Below, piece after piece: positions 16,506-24,876 of a stretch of DNA of 36,450 bases; positions within the stretch are counted from its first letter, which is position 1, and every line of letters starts with the position of its first letter. A program made the position numbers and the translations under genes. Origin of the DNA: Lysobacterales bacterium (GTDB lineage Bacteria > Pseudomonadota > Gammaproteobacteria > Xanthomonadales > Xanthomonadaceae). Location of the stretch: NCBI GenBank assembly GCA_015655355.1, contig JAATFG010000030.1, positions 1 through 36,450 on the forward strand, in the 5' to 3' direction. The notes beneath the pieces are model-generated. The model searched no databases. It saw only the letters and a program-made list of their open reading frames with translations, and was not told the DNA's origin.

Positions 16506-18884
16506 ATGTCCCGTTCCGGTTTCAACCGCACCACCGTGCTGTCCGCCGCAATCCTCGCCTCCCTCGCCACACCGGCCTTCGCGCAAGAGGCGCAGGACGC
16601 CGGCAAGACGCTCGACACCGTCATCGTCACCGGCACCCACGTTTCCAACCGCACCGTCGCCGAATCGCAATCGCCGATCGACGTGATCAGCAACGAAGCG
16701 CTGAAGGCCACCGGCGCCGAAGACCTCGCCACCGCGCTGTCGCGCGCGCTGCCGTCGCTGAACTTCCCGCGCCCGGCGCTCAACGACGGCACCAGCGGCG
16801 TGCGCCCGGCACAGCTGCGCGGCCTCGCCCCGGACGAAGTGCTGGTGCTGGTCGACGGCAAGCGCCGCCATCTCTCCGCGCAGTTGAACGTCAACGGCAG
16901 CATCGGCCGCGGCTCGGAAGCGGTGGACTTCAACACCATCCCGGTCGCGGCGATCGACCACGTCGAAGTGCTGCGCGATGGCGCCTCGGCGCAATACGGT
17001 TCCGATGCGATCGCCGGCGTGGTCAACATCGTGCTGAAGAAGGCCGGCCACGGCGGCAGCGTGACCGTCGATGCCGGCGAATATTCGGCCGGCGACGGCA
17101 AGCAGGGCCAGCTCAGCGGTGATGTCGGCTTCAGCTTCGCCGGCGACCGCGGCTACGTGCACCTGGCCGCGCAGGCCGGTTCGCAGGACGAGACCAACCG
17201 CGCCGGCCCCTACCAGGGCACCACGCCGAACACCGGCAACAACCCGGCCGACGGGACCGTCGGCTTCGTCGTCGGCGACCCGAAGGTCGATTTCGGCGCG
17301 GTCTCGGCCGTGGCCGGCTTCCGCTTCAACGACGAATGGGAAGCCTACGCGACCGCGATCGCCAGCAACCGCGACATCGATTCGCGCGCGTTCTACCGCA
17401 GCGTCGGCGCCGATCCGGTCGTGCCGCAGGTCTACCCGAACGGCTACGCGCCGGTCATCAACCAGTATTCGCAGGACCGCTCGCTGGTCGCCGGCGTCAA
17501 GGGCGGCAACGACAACGGCTGGACCTGGGACTTCAGCTACAACTACGGCCAGAACCATCTCGCCTTCAACACCCGCAACAGCATCAACTACTCGCTCGGC
17601 GTGGACAGCCCGCATGCGTTCTACGACGGCGCGCTGGAATACACCCAGAACCTGCTCGACGCCGATTTCACCAAGACCCTCAATCTCGGCTTCGCCGATC
17701 CGGCGCTGCTGAGCTTCGGCGCCGAGTACCGCTACGAGAAGTGGAACGAATCGCCGGGCGAACCAGGCTCGTACGAGAACGGCGGCGCGCAGGGCTTCGG
17801 CGGCTTCACCCCGCTCAATTCGGTGCACAGCGACCGCCACAACGAGGCGCTGTACGTCGGCCTCGATCAGGATTTCACCGACAAGTTCAGCGCCGGCATC
17901 GCCGGGCGTTGGGAAAATTATTCGGATTTCGGCAGCCAGACCTCGGGCAAGTTGAGCGCCCGCTACGCGTTCACGCCCAAGGTCGCGCTGCGCGGCACCG
18001 TCGCTTCCGGCTTCCGCGCGCCTTCCTTGGCGCAGCAGAACTACCAGGCGATCACCAGCACGTACAACAACAACGTGTTCGTCGACCGCGGCACCTTCCC
18101 CGCCGACAGCGCCGCGGCCAAGGCGCTCGGCGCCGAACCGCTGAAGCCGGAGAAATCGCTGTCGTACAGCCTCGGCCTGGTGCTGCAACCGACCGACCGG
18201 CTGTACGTCACCATCGATGCCTACCAGATCAAGATCGACGACCGCATCCTGCTCTCGTCGGCGGTCAACACCAATCAGGCGACGCAGGATTTGCTGTCCG
18301 GCCTCGGCATCGACGGCGTCACCGCGTTCAACTATTTCACCAACGCGGCGGACACGAAAACCAAGGGCATCGACGTCGTCGGCGAATACACGATCCCGCT
18401 CGCCGCCAGTTCGCTCAAGCTCACCGGCAGCTACGGCTACAACAAGACCGACATCACCAGCGTCGCGCCGAACCCGCAGGTGCTGGTCGATCTCGGCCTG
18501 CCGTTCGCGCGCTTCGGCCGCGACGAACAGGGCCGCATCACCGAAGGCTACCCGAAGGACAAGTTGATCCTCGGCGGCAGCTGGGATTCGCAGCGCTGGG
18601 ACCTGTCGCTGACCGCGACCCGCTACGGCGAATTCACCAGCCTCAGCGCGACCAACCCGGCCAACGACCAGACCTTCGGCGCGAAGTGGCTGCTCGACGC
18701 CTCGGCCAGCTTCAAGCCGAGCAAGAACTGGGCCTTCACCCTCGGCGCGGACAATTTCCTCGACACCTATCCGGACCAGAACATCCCGGCCAACGCCAAC
18801 AGCGGCCAGTTCAAGTACAGCTTCATCTCGCCCTACGGCTTCAATGGCGCCTACGTCTACGGCCGCGCCAGCTACAAGTGGTGA
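16506..18884 (+). CDS. TonB-dependent outer-membrane receptor
   Basis: A 792-residue outer-membrane active transporter energised by TonB-ExbBD; substrate unknown. A signal peptide (residues 1-26, cleavage likely after TPAFA) leads to a TonB box within TLDTVIVTGT (about 35-44). The plug domain follows, with RGLAPDEVLVLVDGKRRH, VEVLRDGASAQYGSDAIAGV and VVNIVLKKA, then a 22-strand-type barrel ending YVYGRASYKW, with a terminal Trp where Phe is usual. A region rich in GxxxRxPS-like motifs (GFRAPSLAQQNYQA) is typical. The plug resembles the large xanthomonad receptor families. It follows the ABC-phosphatase gene by 99 bp and is closed by an intrinsic terminator. Confidence 0.94.
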   Translation: MSRSGFNRTTVLSAAILASLATPAFAQEAQDAGKTLDTVIVTGTHVSNRTVAESQSPIDVISNEALKATGAEDLATALSRALPSLNFPRPALNDGTSGVRPAQLRGLAPDEVLVLVDGKRRHLSAQLNVNGSIGRGSEAVDFNTIPVAAIDHVEVLRDGASAQYGSDAIAGVVNIVLKKAGHGGSVTVDAGEYSAGDGKQGQLSGDVGFSFAGDRGYVHLAAQAGSQDETNRAGPYQGTTPNTGNNPADGTVGFVVGDPKVDFGAVSAVAGFRFNDEWEAYATAIASNRDIDSRAFYRSVGADPVVPQVYPNGYAPVINQYSQDRSLVAGVKGGNDNGWTWDFSYNYGQNHLAFNTRNSINYSLGVDSPHAFYDGALEYTQNLLDADFTKTLNLGFADPALLSFGAEYRYEKWNESPGEPGSYENGGAQGFGGFTPLNSVHSDRHNEALYVGLDQDFTDKFSAGIAGRWENYSDFGSQTSGKLSARYAFTPKVALRGTVASGFRAPSLAQQNYQAITSTYNNNVFVDRGTFPADSAAAKALGAEPLKPEKSLSYSLGLVLQPTDRLYVTIDAYQIKIDDRILLSSAVNTNQATQDLLSGLGIDGVTAFNYFTNAADTKTKGIDVVGEYTIPLAASSLKLTGSYGYNKTDITSVAPNPQVLVDLGLPFARFGRDEQGRITEGYPKDKLILGGSWDSQRWDLSLTATRYGEFTSLSATNPANDQTFGAKWLLDASASFKPSKNWAFTLGADNFLDTYPDQNIPANANSGQFKYSFISPYGFNGAYVYGRASYKW

Positions 18885-18906
18885 TGAGCCGGCCCGGCAG
18901 CACGGG

Positions 18907-18933
18907 AAAAGCCCGGAGAAATCCGGGCTTTTT
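18907..18933. terminator. bidirectional intrinsic terminator
   Basis: Hairpin AAAAGCCCGGA - GAAA - TCCGGGCTTTTT, with a GC-rich stem, GAAA tetraloop and U-tract on either strand. It lies 22 bp after the TonB receptor stop and would also end minus-strand transcripts from the toxin-antitoxin pair. Confidence 0.9.
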
Positions 18934-19158
18934 CATGGCTTGCGATTCGACAACGCGTCCGCGGTTTTCGGCAACACCAGGCGGTAGTGCCTGACCGTCG
19001 GGCAGCCGCCTGCCAAGCAAGGGCGGCACCTGCAACTGGCGCGAACGCGACAGCAACTTGGCCGCGACCCTGCGTGCGGCCAACGGCGAATCCCCGGCGA
19101 TGTAGGCGACGATTTCGCGCAGGCTGTCCGTCGCTTCCTGCGACCAGACGACCTTCAC
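18933..19158 (-). pseudogene. ParE/RelE-like toxin, probably frameshifted
   Basis: The first 50 or so residues look like a ParE/RelE-superfamily toxin: MKVVWSQEATDSLREIVAYI, then AARRVAAKLLSRSRQLQ and GRRLPDG. The reading frame then runs on as ALPPGVAENRGRVV, passes through the terminator hairpin and ends only inside the receptor gene at 18841, so it is unlikely to be the original end. A single-base shift near 18989 gives VRHYRLVLPKTADALSNRKP and a stop at 18933-18935, just before the hairpin, a much more natural ending. Even so the product would be short for ParE (about 78 versus 90-100 residues). The ATG overlaps the antitoxin stop (ATGA). A sequencing error is an alternative. Confidence 0.55.
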
Positions 19159-19337
19159 TCGAACACGCCGAACTCGGCCAGCAGCTCTTCGACCGGCACC
19201 ACGCGACCGGCCTTGGCATCGGCCAGACCACGCTCGACCGACGCCTTCAATTCAATCTGGTAACGCACATCGTCCCACGTCGCCTCGGGCGGCAACGCAT
19301 CGGCAATCTGGTGCACTTGCTGGCTGAGCGTGGACAT
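19155..19337 (-). CDS. antitoxin-like small protein
   Basis: A 60-residue protein beginning MSTLSQQVHQIADALPPEAT. Its C-terminal half, ELKASVERGLADAKAGRVVP plus a VEELLAEFG motif, is the common toxin-binding tail of antitoxins paired with ParE/RelE-like toxins. It overlaps the toxin gene by 4 bp and precedes it, the usual antitoxin-first order. The short N-terminal part should be the DNA-binding or dimer half, but I do not recognise a specific fold. If the toxin is broken, this is an orphan antitoxin that could still repress itself or neutralise related toxins. Confidence 0.75.
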   Translation of the reverse strand: MSTLSQQVHQIADALPPEATWDDVRYQIELKASVERGLADAKAGRVVPVEELLAEFGVFE

Positions 19338-19473
19338 GGCGGAATCCTCACTGGACGCATCGGCATTCTAGCCCCGGGGACACGCTTGCGGGCTTTCGTT
19401 TTGTGCAGCGCAGGTTTGCCGCGGCGCGCCGCATCGGCGACACTCGGCATCCATAACGCAAAAGGCCGATGCC

Positions 19474-21147
19474 ATGCACCACGACACCGACCTCATCAAC
19501 ATCGTCGCCATCGGCCTGGCCGTGGCCTTCGTGCTCGGCGCGATCGCGCAGAAGCTGAAGTTCTCGCCGCTGGTCGGCTACCTGCTGGCCGGCATGGTGG
19601 TCGGGCCGTTCACGCCGGGCTTCGTCGCCGACCAGTCGCTGGCCAACCAGTTGTCCGAAATCGGGGTGATGCTGCTGATGTTCGGCGTCGGCCTGCACTT
19701 CTCGCTGGCCGACCTGCTGGAAGTGAAGGCGATCGCGATTCCCGGCGCGATCGCGCAGATCGTCGTCGCCACCGCGCTGGGCTGGCTGCTGGCGCTGGGC
19801 ATCGGCTGGTCGCATCTGGAAGGCATCGTGTTCGGCCTGGCGCTGTCGGTGGCCAGCACCGTGGTCGTGCTGCGCGCACTCGAAGAACGCCGCCTGCTCG
19901 AATCCAAGCGCGGACGCATCGCCATCGGCTGGCTGATCGTCGAGGACCTGGCGATGGTGCTGGCGCTGGTGTTCCTGCCGGTGCTGGCCGACGCGACCCA
20001 CGGCAACGGCAGCGACTGGCGCGCGACCGGGCTGTCGCTGGCGCTGACCTTGTTGAAACTCGGCGCCTTCGTCGCCTTCATGCTGCTGGTCGGGCGCCGG
20101 GTGATTCCGTGGACGCTGGCGAAAGTGGCCGGCACCGGCTCGCGCGAGTTGTTCACCCTGTGCGTGCTGGCGATCGCGCTGGGCGTGGCCTTCGCCGCCG
20201 CGCACCTGTTCGGCGTGTCGTTCGCGCTCGGCGCGTTCTTCGCCGGGATGATCCTCAACGAATCGGAATTGAGCCACAAGGCCGCGGCCGATTCGCTGCC
20301 GCTGCGCGACGCGTTCGCGGTGCTGTTCTTCGTCTCGGTCGGGATGCTGTTCAACCCGCGCGTGATCCTCGAGCATCCGCTGCAACTGCTGGCCGTGCTC
20401 GGCATCATCCTCGTCGGCCAATCGCTGGCCGCCTACGCCCTCGTCCGCGCCTTCGGCCAGGACAAGCTGACCGCGCTGACCGTGGCGGTATCGCTGGCGC
20501 AGATCGGCGAATTCTCCTTCATCCTCGCCGCGCTCGGCCTGTCGCTGCACCTGCTGCCGCAGCAGGGCCACGACCTGATCCTTGCCGGCGCGCTGCTGTC
20601 GATCATCGTCAATCCGTTCCTGTTCGTCTGGCTCGACCGCTGGCAGGCCAGGCATGCCGACGAAACCGCCGCCACCGCCGCACCGGAACTGCCGCCCGGT
20701 CCGTCGACCGACCTCAGCGACCACGCCATCGTGATCGGCTACGGCCGCGTCGGCAGCGCGCTGGCGCGGGTGCTGCACGAGCGCGGCGTGCCGGTGCTGG
20801 CGATCGACGAGAACCGCGACCACGTCGAACGCGCGCACGCCGCCGGCATTCCCGCGATCCGCGGCAACGCCGCCGCCGACAAGGTGCTGGCCGAAGCGCA
20901 CCCGCAGCGCGCGAAGATCGCTATCCTCGCCATCCCGCAGCCGCTGGAAGCCGGCGAGGCCATCGCCAAGCTGCGCGCGCTCAACCCGTCACTGACCCTG
21001 CTGGCGCGTGCGCACAGCGACGCCGAAGTGAAGCACCTGCTCGCCCACGGCGCCGACGGCGCGGTGCTGGCCGAACGCGAACTGGCCTACTCGCTGGCCG
21101 AAATGGTGATGGCGACGCCGCCGTACCGCGCACTGCGCGGTACATGA
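19474..21147 (+). CDS. ybaL: YbaL/RosB-type cation:proton antiporter with TrkA-N domain
   Basis: Inner-membrane CPA2-family antiporter, 557 residues, collinear with E. coli YbaL. It starts MHHDTDLINIVAIGLAVAFV, close to the E. coli start. The transmembrane part (about 1-395) carries SPLVGYLLAGMVVGPFTPGF, MLLMFGVGLHFSL, RGRIAIGWLIVEDLAMVLAL and GAFFAGMILNESELSHKAAA. The soluble C-terminal domain (about 410-557) is a Rossmann TrkA-N/RCK fold with nucleotide motif VIGYGRVGSALARVL. The ion is probably K+ or Na+ in exchange for H+; the physiological role of YbaL is poorly settled. It stands in a single-gene unit by spacing: 136 bp upstream from the divergent antitoxin, 89 bp before the deaminase gene. 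Confidence 0.93.
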   Translation: MHHDTDLINIVAIGLAVAFVLGAIAQKLKFSPLVGYLLAGMVVGPFTPGFVADQSLANQLSEIGVMLLMFGVGLHFSLADLLEVKAIAIPGAIAQIVVATALGWLLALGIGWSHLEGIVFGLALSVASTVVVLRALEERRLLESKRGRIAIGWLIVEDLAMVLALVFLPVLADATHGNGSDWRATGLSLALTLLKLGAFVAFMLLVGRRVIPWTLAKVAGTGSRELFTLCVLAIALGVAFAAAHLFGVSFALGAFFAGMILNESELSHKAAADSLPLRDAFAVLFFVSVGMLFNPRVILEHPLQLLAVLGIILVGQSLAAYALVRAFGQDKLTALTVAVSLAQIGEFSFILAALGLSLHLLPQQGHDLILAGALLSIIVNPFLFVWLDRWQARHADETAATAAPELPPGPSTDLSDHAIVIGYGRVGSALARVLHERGVPVLAIDENRDHVERAHAAGIPAIRGNAAADKVLAEAHPQRAKIAILAIPQPLEAGEAIAKLRALNPSLTLLARAHSDAEVKHLLAHGADGAVLAERELAYSLAEMVMATPPYRALRGT

Positions 21148-21236
21148 GCGCGATCGCGTCGTGCGCGGCACTTGAATGCCGCCGCGGAGCCGCGACTCGC
21201 ATCACGGAGTCGCCGGCGGGATGCGACAATGGGCGC

Positions 21237-21803
21237 ATGAACCTGCTCCTCAATGCCCATCTCGCCCTGCCCGACTGGGTCGCCGGCGCCATCGACGCAC
21301 GCGCCCCGTTTGCCGGCGACGATGCGAAAGTGAAACTGGCGATCGAACTTTCCCGGCGCAATGTCGCCGCAAAAACCGGCGGACCGTTCGGCGCCGTGGT
21401 GTTCGGCCCGGACGACCGCATCGTCAGCCTCGGCGTCAATCGCGTCGTGGCGCAGCACGCCTCGCTGGCGCACGCGGAAAACATGGCCTACCTGCTCGCG
21501 CAGCAGGCGCTGCAAACCTTCCGCATCAACGAAAAATTCGACGGCCCGGTAACCCTGGCCACCTCCGCGCAGCCGTGCTGCCAGTGCTTCGGCGCGACGG
21601 TGTGGGCCGGCATCGATCGCCTGCTGGTCGGCGCACGCGCCACTGATGTGGAAGAACTCACCGAATTCGACGAAGGCCCGCTGCCGCAGGATTGGGTCGG
21701 CGAATTGAACAAGCGCGGCATCGAAGTGGTGCGCGACATCGAGCGCGACGCCGCGCGCGATGTGCTCCGCGCGTATTCGGCCAACGCCGGCGAGCGCTAC
21801 TGA
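21237..21803 (+). CDS. nucleoside/nucleobase deaminase family protein
   Basis: Zinc-dependent deaminase of the cytidine/deoxycytidylate deaminase superfamily, 188 residues. The HAE motif (His79, Glu81 in SLAHAENMAY) and PCCQC (Cys114, Cys117) provide the zinc ligands and proton shuttle. The wording around them (KTGGPFGAVVFGPDDRIVSL, GVNRVVAQHASLAHAE) is closest to guanine deaminase/tRNA-adenosine-deaminase-like members, but the substrate cannot be fixed. ATG at 21237 fits the start of the recognisable family sequence. The stop TGA shares one base with the rlmM start (TGATG), which implies translational coupling. Confidence 0.88.
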   Translation: MNLLLNAHLALPDWVAGAIDARAPFAGDDAKVKLAIELSRRNVAAKTGGPFGAVVFGPDDRIVSLGVNRVVAQHASLAHAENMAYLLAQQALQTFRINEKFDGPVTLATSAQPCCQCFGATVWAGIDRLLVGARATDVEELTEFDEGPLPQDWVGELNKRGIEVVRDIERDAARDVLRAYSANAGERY

Positions 21804-22852
21804 TGCAAGGCCTGCTGTGCTATTGCCGGCAGGGCTTCGAGCCGGAACTGGCGGCGGAATTGTCCGAGAAAGCGGCGCTCGCCGGCATCGCCGGCTTCGC
21901 GCGCACCAATCGCAACGACGGCTACGTCGTGTTCGCCAGCGATGACGAAAAAATCGCCGGCATGCTCGCGTGGCGCGAACTGATTTTCGCCCGGCAGAAA
22001 CTCGTGCTGCTGGCCGAACTGAAGCACCTCGATCCGAAGGATCGGATCACGCCGATGCTGGAAGCGCTGCAAGGCCGCGGACGCTACGGCGATTTGTGGG
22101 TCGAGCATCCCGATTCCGATGCGGCCAAGCCGCTCGCCGGTCTGGCCCGCAGCTTCGGCAATGCGTTGCGGCCGGCGCTGCGCAAGCTCGGCTTCCTCAC
22201 CGAAAAAGAGAACGGCAAACTGCCGCGCCTGCACGTGGTGTTCGTCGATGGCGACCATGCCTTCCTGTGCGTCGCGGAGCCGAACGACAGCGCGCCGTGG
22301 CCGCTGGGCGTGCCGCGGCTGAAGATGCTCGCCGATGCGCCGTCACGCAGCGCATTGAAACTCGAAGAAGCTCTGCTGGTGCTGCTCGCGCCGCCCGAAC
22401 GCGAAAGCCTGATGAAGCCGGGCATGACCGCGGCCGACCTCGGCGCCGCGCCCGGTGGCTGGACCTGGGTGCTCACGCGCCAAGGCCTGCGCGTCAACAG
22501 CATCGACAACGGCCCGCTGCGCCAGCACGTGCTCGATAGCGGACTGGTCACGCACCTGCGCGAAGACGGCTTCCGCTGGCAACCGAAGCAAGCGCTGGAC
22601 TGGATGGTCTGCGACATGGTCGAACAACCGCGCCGCGTCGCCGAGCGCATGGCGACATGGGTCCGCGAAGGCTGGTGCCGGCACGCGATCTTCAACTTGA
22701 AATTGCCGATGAAGAAGCGCTGGGACGAAACCCGGCTGTGCCTCGACCTGTTCGCCGAGCAAGCGCAAAAACCGTTGAGAATCCGCGCGAAACAGCTTTA
22801 CCACGACCGCGAGGAAATCACCGTTTTCGTCACGTCAAGCAAGTCGGTGTAA
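21803..22852 (+). CDS. rlmM: 23S rRNA C2498 2'-O-ribose methyltransferase RlmM
   Basis: SAM-dependent methyltransferase (formerly YgdE) that modifies C2498 of 23S rRNA in the peptidyl-transferase centre. The 349-residue protein begins MQGLLCYCRQGFEPELAAEL (N-terminal THUMP-like part), then has PRLKMLADAPSRSALKLEEA, the SAM-binding loop TAADLGAAPGGWTWVL, and the catalytic-tetrad regions LDWMVCDMVEQP, IFNLKLPMKKRW and LYHDREEITVFV. It matches E. coli RlmM from end to end. The start overlaps the deaminase stop by one base. Confidence 0.95.
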   Translation: MQGLLCYCRQGFEPELAAELSEKAALAGIAGFARTNRNDGYVVFASDDEKIAGMLAWRELIFARQKLVLLAELKHLDPKDRITPMLEALQGRGRYGDLWVEHPDSDAAKPLAGLARSFGNALRPALRKLGFLTEKENGKLPRLHVVFVDGDHAFLCVAEPNDSAPWPLGVPRLKMLADAPSRSALKLEEALLVLLAPPERESLMKPGMTAADLGAAPGGWTWVLTRQGLRVNSIDNGPLRQHVLDSGLVTHLREDGFRWQPKQALDWMVCDMVEQPRRVAERMATWVREGWCRHAIFNLKLPMKKRWDETRLCLDLFAEQAQKPLRIRAKQLYHDREEITVFVTSSKSV

Positions 22853-22877
22853 CCTCGCGCATCAACGCTCCCCAATG

Positions 22878-22917
22878 GGGTCGGGTGCAATTAAATTGAT
22901 TTGATTGCACCCGACCC
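22878..22917. repeat. REP-like imperfect palindrome
   Basis: A 40-bp palindrome made of GGGTCGGGTGCAAT (22878-22891), a 12-bp AT-rich centre and ATTGCACCCGACCC (22904-22917). The arms match perfectly over 14 bp and pair further with two G-U wobbles in RNA. The layout, GGGTC..TGCAAT with an AT centre, resembles the GGGTCAGAGTGCAAT-type elements often seen beside REP-associated tyrosine transposases in proteobacteria. With no transposase here it is probably a stand-alone copy. It could also serve as a terminator for rlmM, but the U-tract is poor. Confidence 0.7.
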
Positions 22918-22957
22918 TTATTGCTTCTTGCCATCCGAGCCATGCTAGCCTCGCCGG

Positions 22958-23500
22958 ATGATCGCCATCAGACCATGCGAAACGGACGCCGATTTTGCGG
23001 TTGCGGCCGAACTGATGGCGGAACTCGGCGCCTGGGACAGCGCCGAGACCGAAAAACTGGGTTTTCCCGCGCAGGAGGTCCTCGACTTCTACTATGCGGC
23101 GGAAAGCGCATTGCCCGGCGCCTACGCGCCAAGGTCGGGACTGACACTGCTCGGTTACGCCGACGCCGATGTCGGCGGGTGCATCGCCTATCGCCACGCG
23201 GGACCCGCCATGTGCGAGTTGAAGCGCCTGTACGTACGTCCCCGCTTTCGGCGGACCGGTCTCGGCCGGGCCTTGGCCTCGAGCCTCATCGAGCGCGCCC
23301 GCGCGGCCGATTACACGGGCATGCGGCTGGAAACCGTCTCGTTCATGGGCGATGCGATCCGCATGTACGAGAGCATGGGATTCGTGCGCCGTGCGCCCTA
23401 TTACGACATTCCCGGCGTCTTCCGTTCAATCACGATTTTCATGGAGAAAAATCTGGGGCCTGAGGTTTCCTCCCTCGCCGTCGAGGCGAAAGGCGAATGA
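22958..23500 (+). CDS. GNAT-family N-acetyltransferase, likely acquired
   Basis: A 180-residue acetyltransferase starting MIAIRPCETDADFAVAAELM. Acetyl-CoA motif A is clear: CELKRLYVRPRFRRTGLGRA (86-105) with RRTGLG as pyrophosphate loop; motif B region MRLETVSFMGDAIRMYESMG follows. The substrate is unknown. Its stop overlaps the permease start (ATGA at 23497-23500), suggesting one unit in which the enzyme acts on, or is controlled together with, the transported compound. The last 16 residues (PEVSSLAVEAKGE region) extend past the usual GNAT end. The pair begins 40 bp after a REP-like palindrome. Confidence 0.88.
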   Translation: MIAIRPCETDADFAVAAELMAELGAWDSAETEKLGFPAQEVLDFYYAAESALPGAYAPRSGLTLLGYADADVGGCIAYRHAGPAMCELKRLYVRPRFRRTGLGRALASSLIERARAADYTGMRLETVSFMGDAIRMYESMGFVRRAPYYDIPGVFRSITIFMEKNLGPEVSSLAVEAKGE

Positions 23501-24876
23501 TGGGCGGCGTGAATTCTCCGCTGTCCGCTCCCATCCTTGACCGCGGCCTGGCGCTCGTCCCCGCCGCGGCGCTGATCGTCACCAACGTCATCGGCACGGG
23601 CGTCTTCCTGAAGGCCCGAGTCATGACCTGCAATGTCGGGTCGCCGTGGCTGGTGCTGCTTGCCTGGGCGACCGCCGGGCTTCTCACCCTCGGCGGAGCG
23701 CTTTGCTTTGCGGAACTGAGCGCGATGATGCCGCGCTCGGGCGGCCAATACAATTTCATCGACGCAGCGTTCGGGAAGGTCTGGGCCTTTCTCTACGGCT
23801 GGATGGAGACGCTGCTCGATGGCGCCGGCAGCATCGCGGCGATCGCGACGGTATTCGTCATCTTCGCCGGCAATCTCTTTTCGGGTGCGTTCACCCCGTT
23901 TCAGGTCCAACTGGCCTCGGCCGCGACGATATTGGTCGTAACCCTCCTCAACCTCGCGTCGGTACGCACCAACGGCTGGATCGCGAGCATCGTCACGGCC
24001 CTCAAGGTCATGCTCGTCGCAGGCATCGGCATCGCCGCCTTCCTTTTTGGCGGACCGCTCTCAAGTCTTGCCGCCGGCGCGATGCACGGCGTGTGCGCGG
24101 GCGTGCCGGAAACCTCGCAACTGGGCCTTGCCGGCTTCGGCGCCGCGATGGTCGGCGCGCTATGGGCCTATAACGGCTGGTCGGACCTCAGCATGGTGGC
24201 TGAGGAAGTTCGTGATCCCGACCGCACCATCCCCCATGCGATCATCGGTTCGAGCCTGCTGATCATCGCCCTCTATCTGCTCGTCAACCTCGGGTACTTC
24301 CTCGTGCTAAGTCCCGCAGAGATTGCCGACCTGCCGGAGGAGGCATCGGTTGCCGGTGCCGTCATGATGAAACTCTTCGGCGCCGGCATCGCTTCGCTGC
24401 TGACGCTGGGCATGATGACCGCGAATTTCGGGGCGCTCCATTCGACGTTCCTGTCGGTATCGCGGCTGCCTTTCGCGATGGCGCGCGACGGCCTGCTGCC
24501 CCGCGCCCTGGCGGTTATCTCGCCGCGGACGCATGTTCCGAGCCGGGCGATCATCGCGTTGGGCGCCGTGGCGATCGGATTCGCCTTCTCGGGCAGCTTC
24601 GACATGCTGACTGACGTCATCGTGTTCATGCTGCTGGTGTTCAACGGATTGGCGGTGGCCGCGATCTTCGTGCTGCGACGCCGGCTTCCCGATGCGCCGC
24701 GCCCCTATCGCGTACCTGCCTATCCGCTGGTGGCCGGTCTCTTCCTGGCTGGAACGGGCTTCCTGATTCTGAACGCGCTGGTTGCGACGCCCTGGCGGGC
24801 GCTCGCAAGCGTGCTGATCGTGGCTTCCGGTGTCCCGGTCTATGCTTGGTATACCCGGCGTATCAACCCCGCGTGA
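23497..24876 (+). CDS. APC-superfamily amino acid permease
   Basis: Inner-membrane permease of the amino acid-polyamine-organocation superfamily, 459 residues with about 12 membrane helices. The first helix carries the unwound substrate-binding motif VTNVIGTGVFLKARVM; helix 3 region has LCFAELSAMMPRSGGQYNFI; helix 6 region has GLAGFGAAMVGALWAYNGWS, all typical of the L-type/AAT-like group. The cargo is probably an amino acid or relative. Codon choice (many CTT, GGA, TTT, ATT-free runs with mixed thirds) is less biased than in flanking genes. It is coupled to the GNAT gene, and its last 14 bp overlap the convergent oxidoreductase gene. Confidence 0.92.
   Translation: MMGGVNSPLSAPILDRGLALVPAAALIVTNVIGTGVFLKARVMTCNVGSPWLVLLAWATAGLLTLGGALCFAELSAMMPRSGGQYNFIDAAFGKVWAFLYGWMETLLDGAGSIAAIATVFVIFAGNLFSGAFTPFQVQLASAATILVVTLLNLASVRTNGWIASIVTALKVMLVAGIGIAAFLFGGPLSSLAAGAMHGVCAGVPETSQLGLAGFGAAMVGALWAYNGWSDLSMVAEEVRDPDRTIPHAIIGSSLLIIALYLLVNLGYFLVLSPAEIADLPEEASVAGAVMMKLFGAGIASLLTLGMMTANFGALHSTFLSVSRLPFAMARDGLLPRALAVISPRTHVPSRAIIALGAVAIGFAFSGSFDMLTDVIVFMLLVFNGLAVAAIFVLRRRLPDAPRPYRVPAYPLVAGLFLAGTGFLILNALVATPWRALASVLIVASGVPVYAWYTRRINPA

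Noticed and set aside
14988-18188. A 1066-codon open frame on the minus strand across the ABC-phosphatase and TonB receptor genes
   Set aside because: Antisense shadow in GC-rich DNA; the translation is repetitive and unlike any protein family, and both genes on the plus strand are well supported.
21192-21213. Hairpin GCGACTC/GAGTCGC with an 8-base loop between ybaL and the deaminase gene
   Set aside because: Only 7 bp of stem and no T-tract, so I do not call it a terminator or riboswitch.
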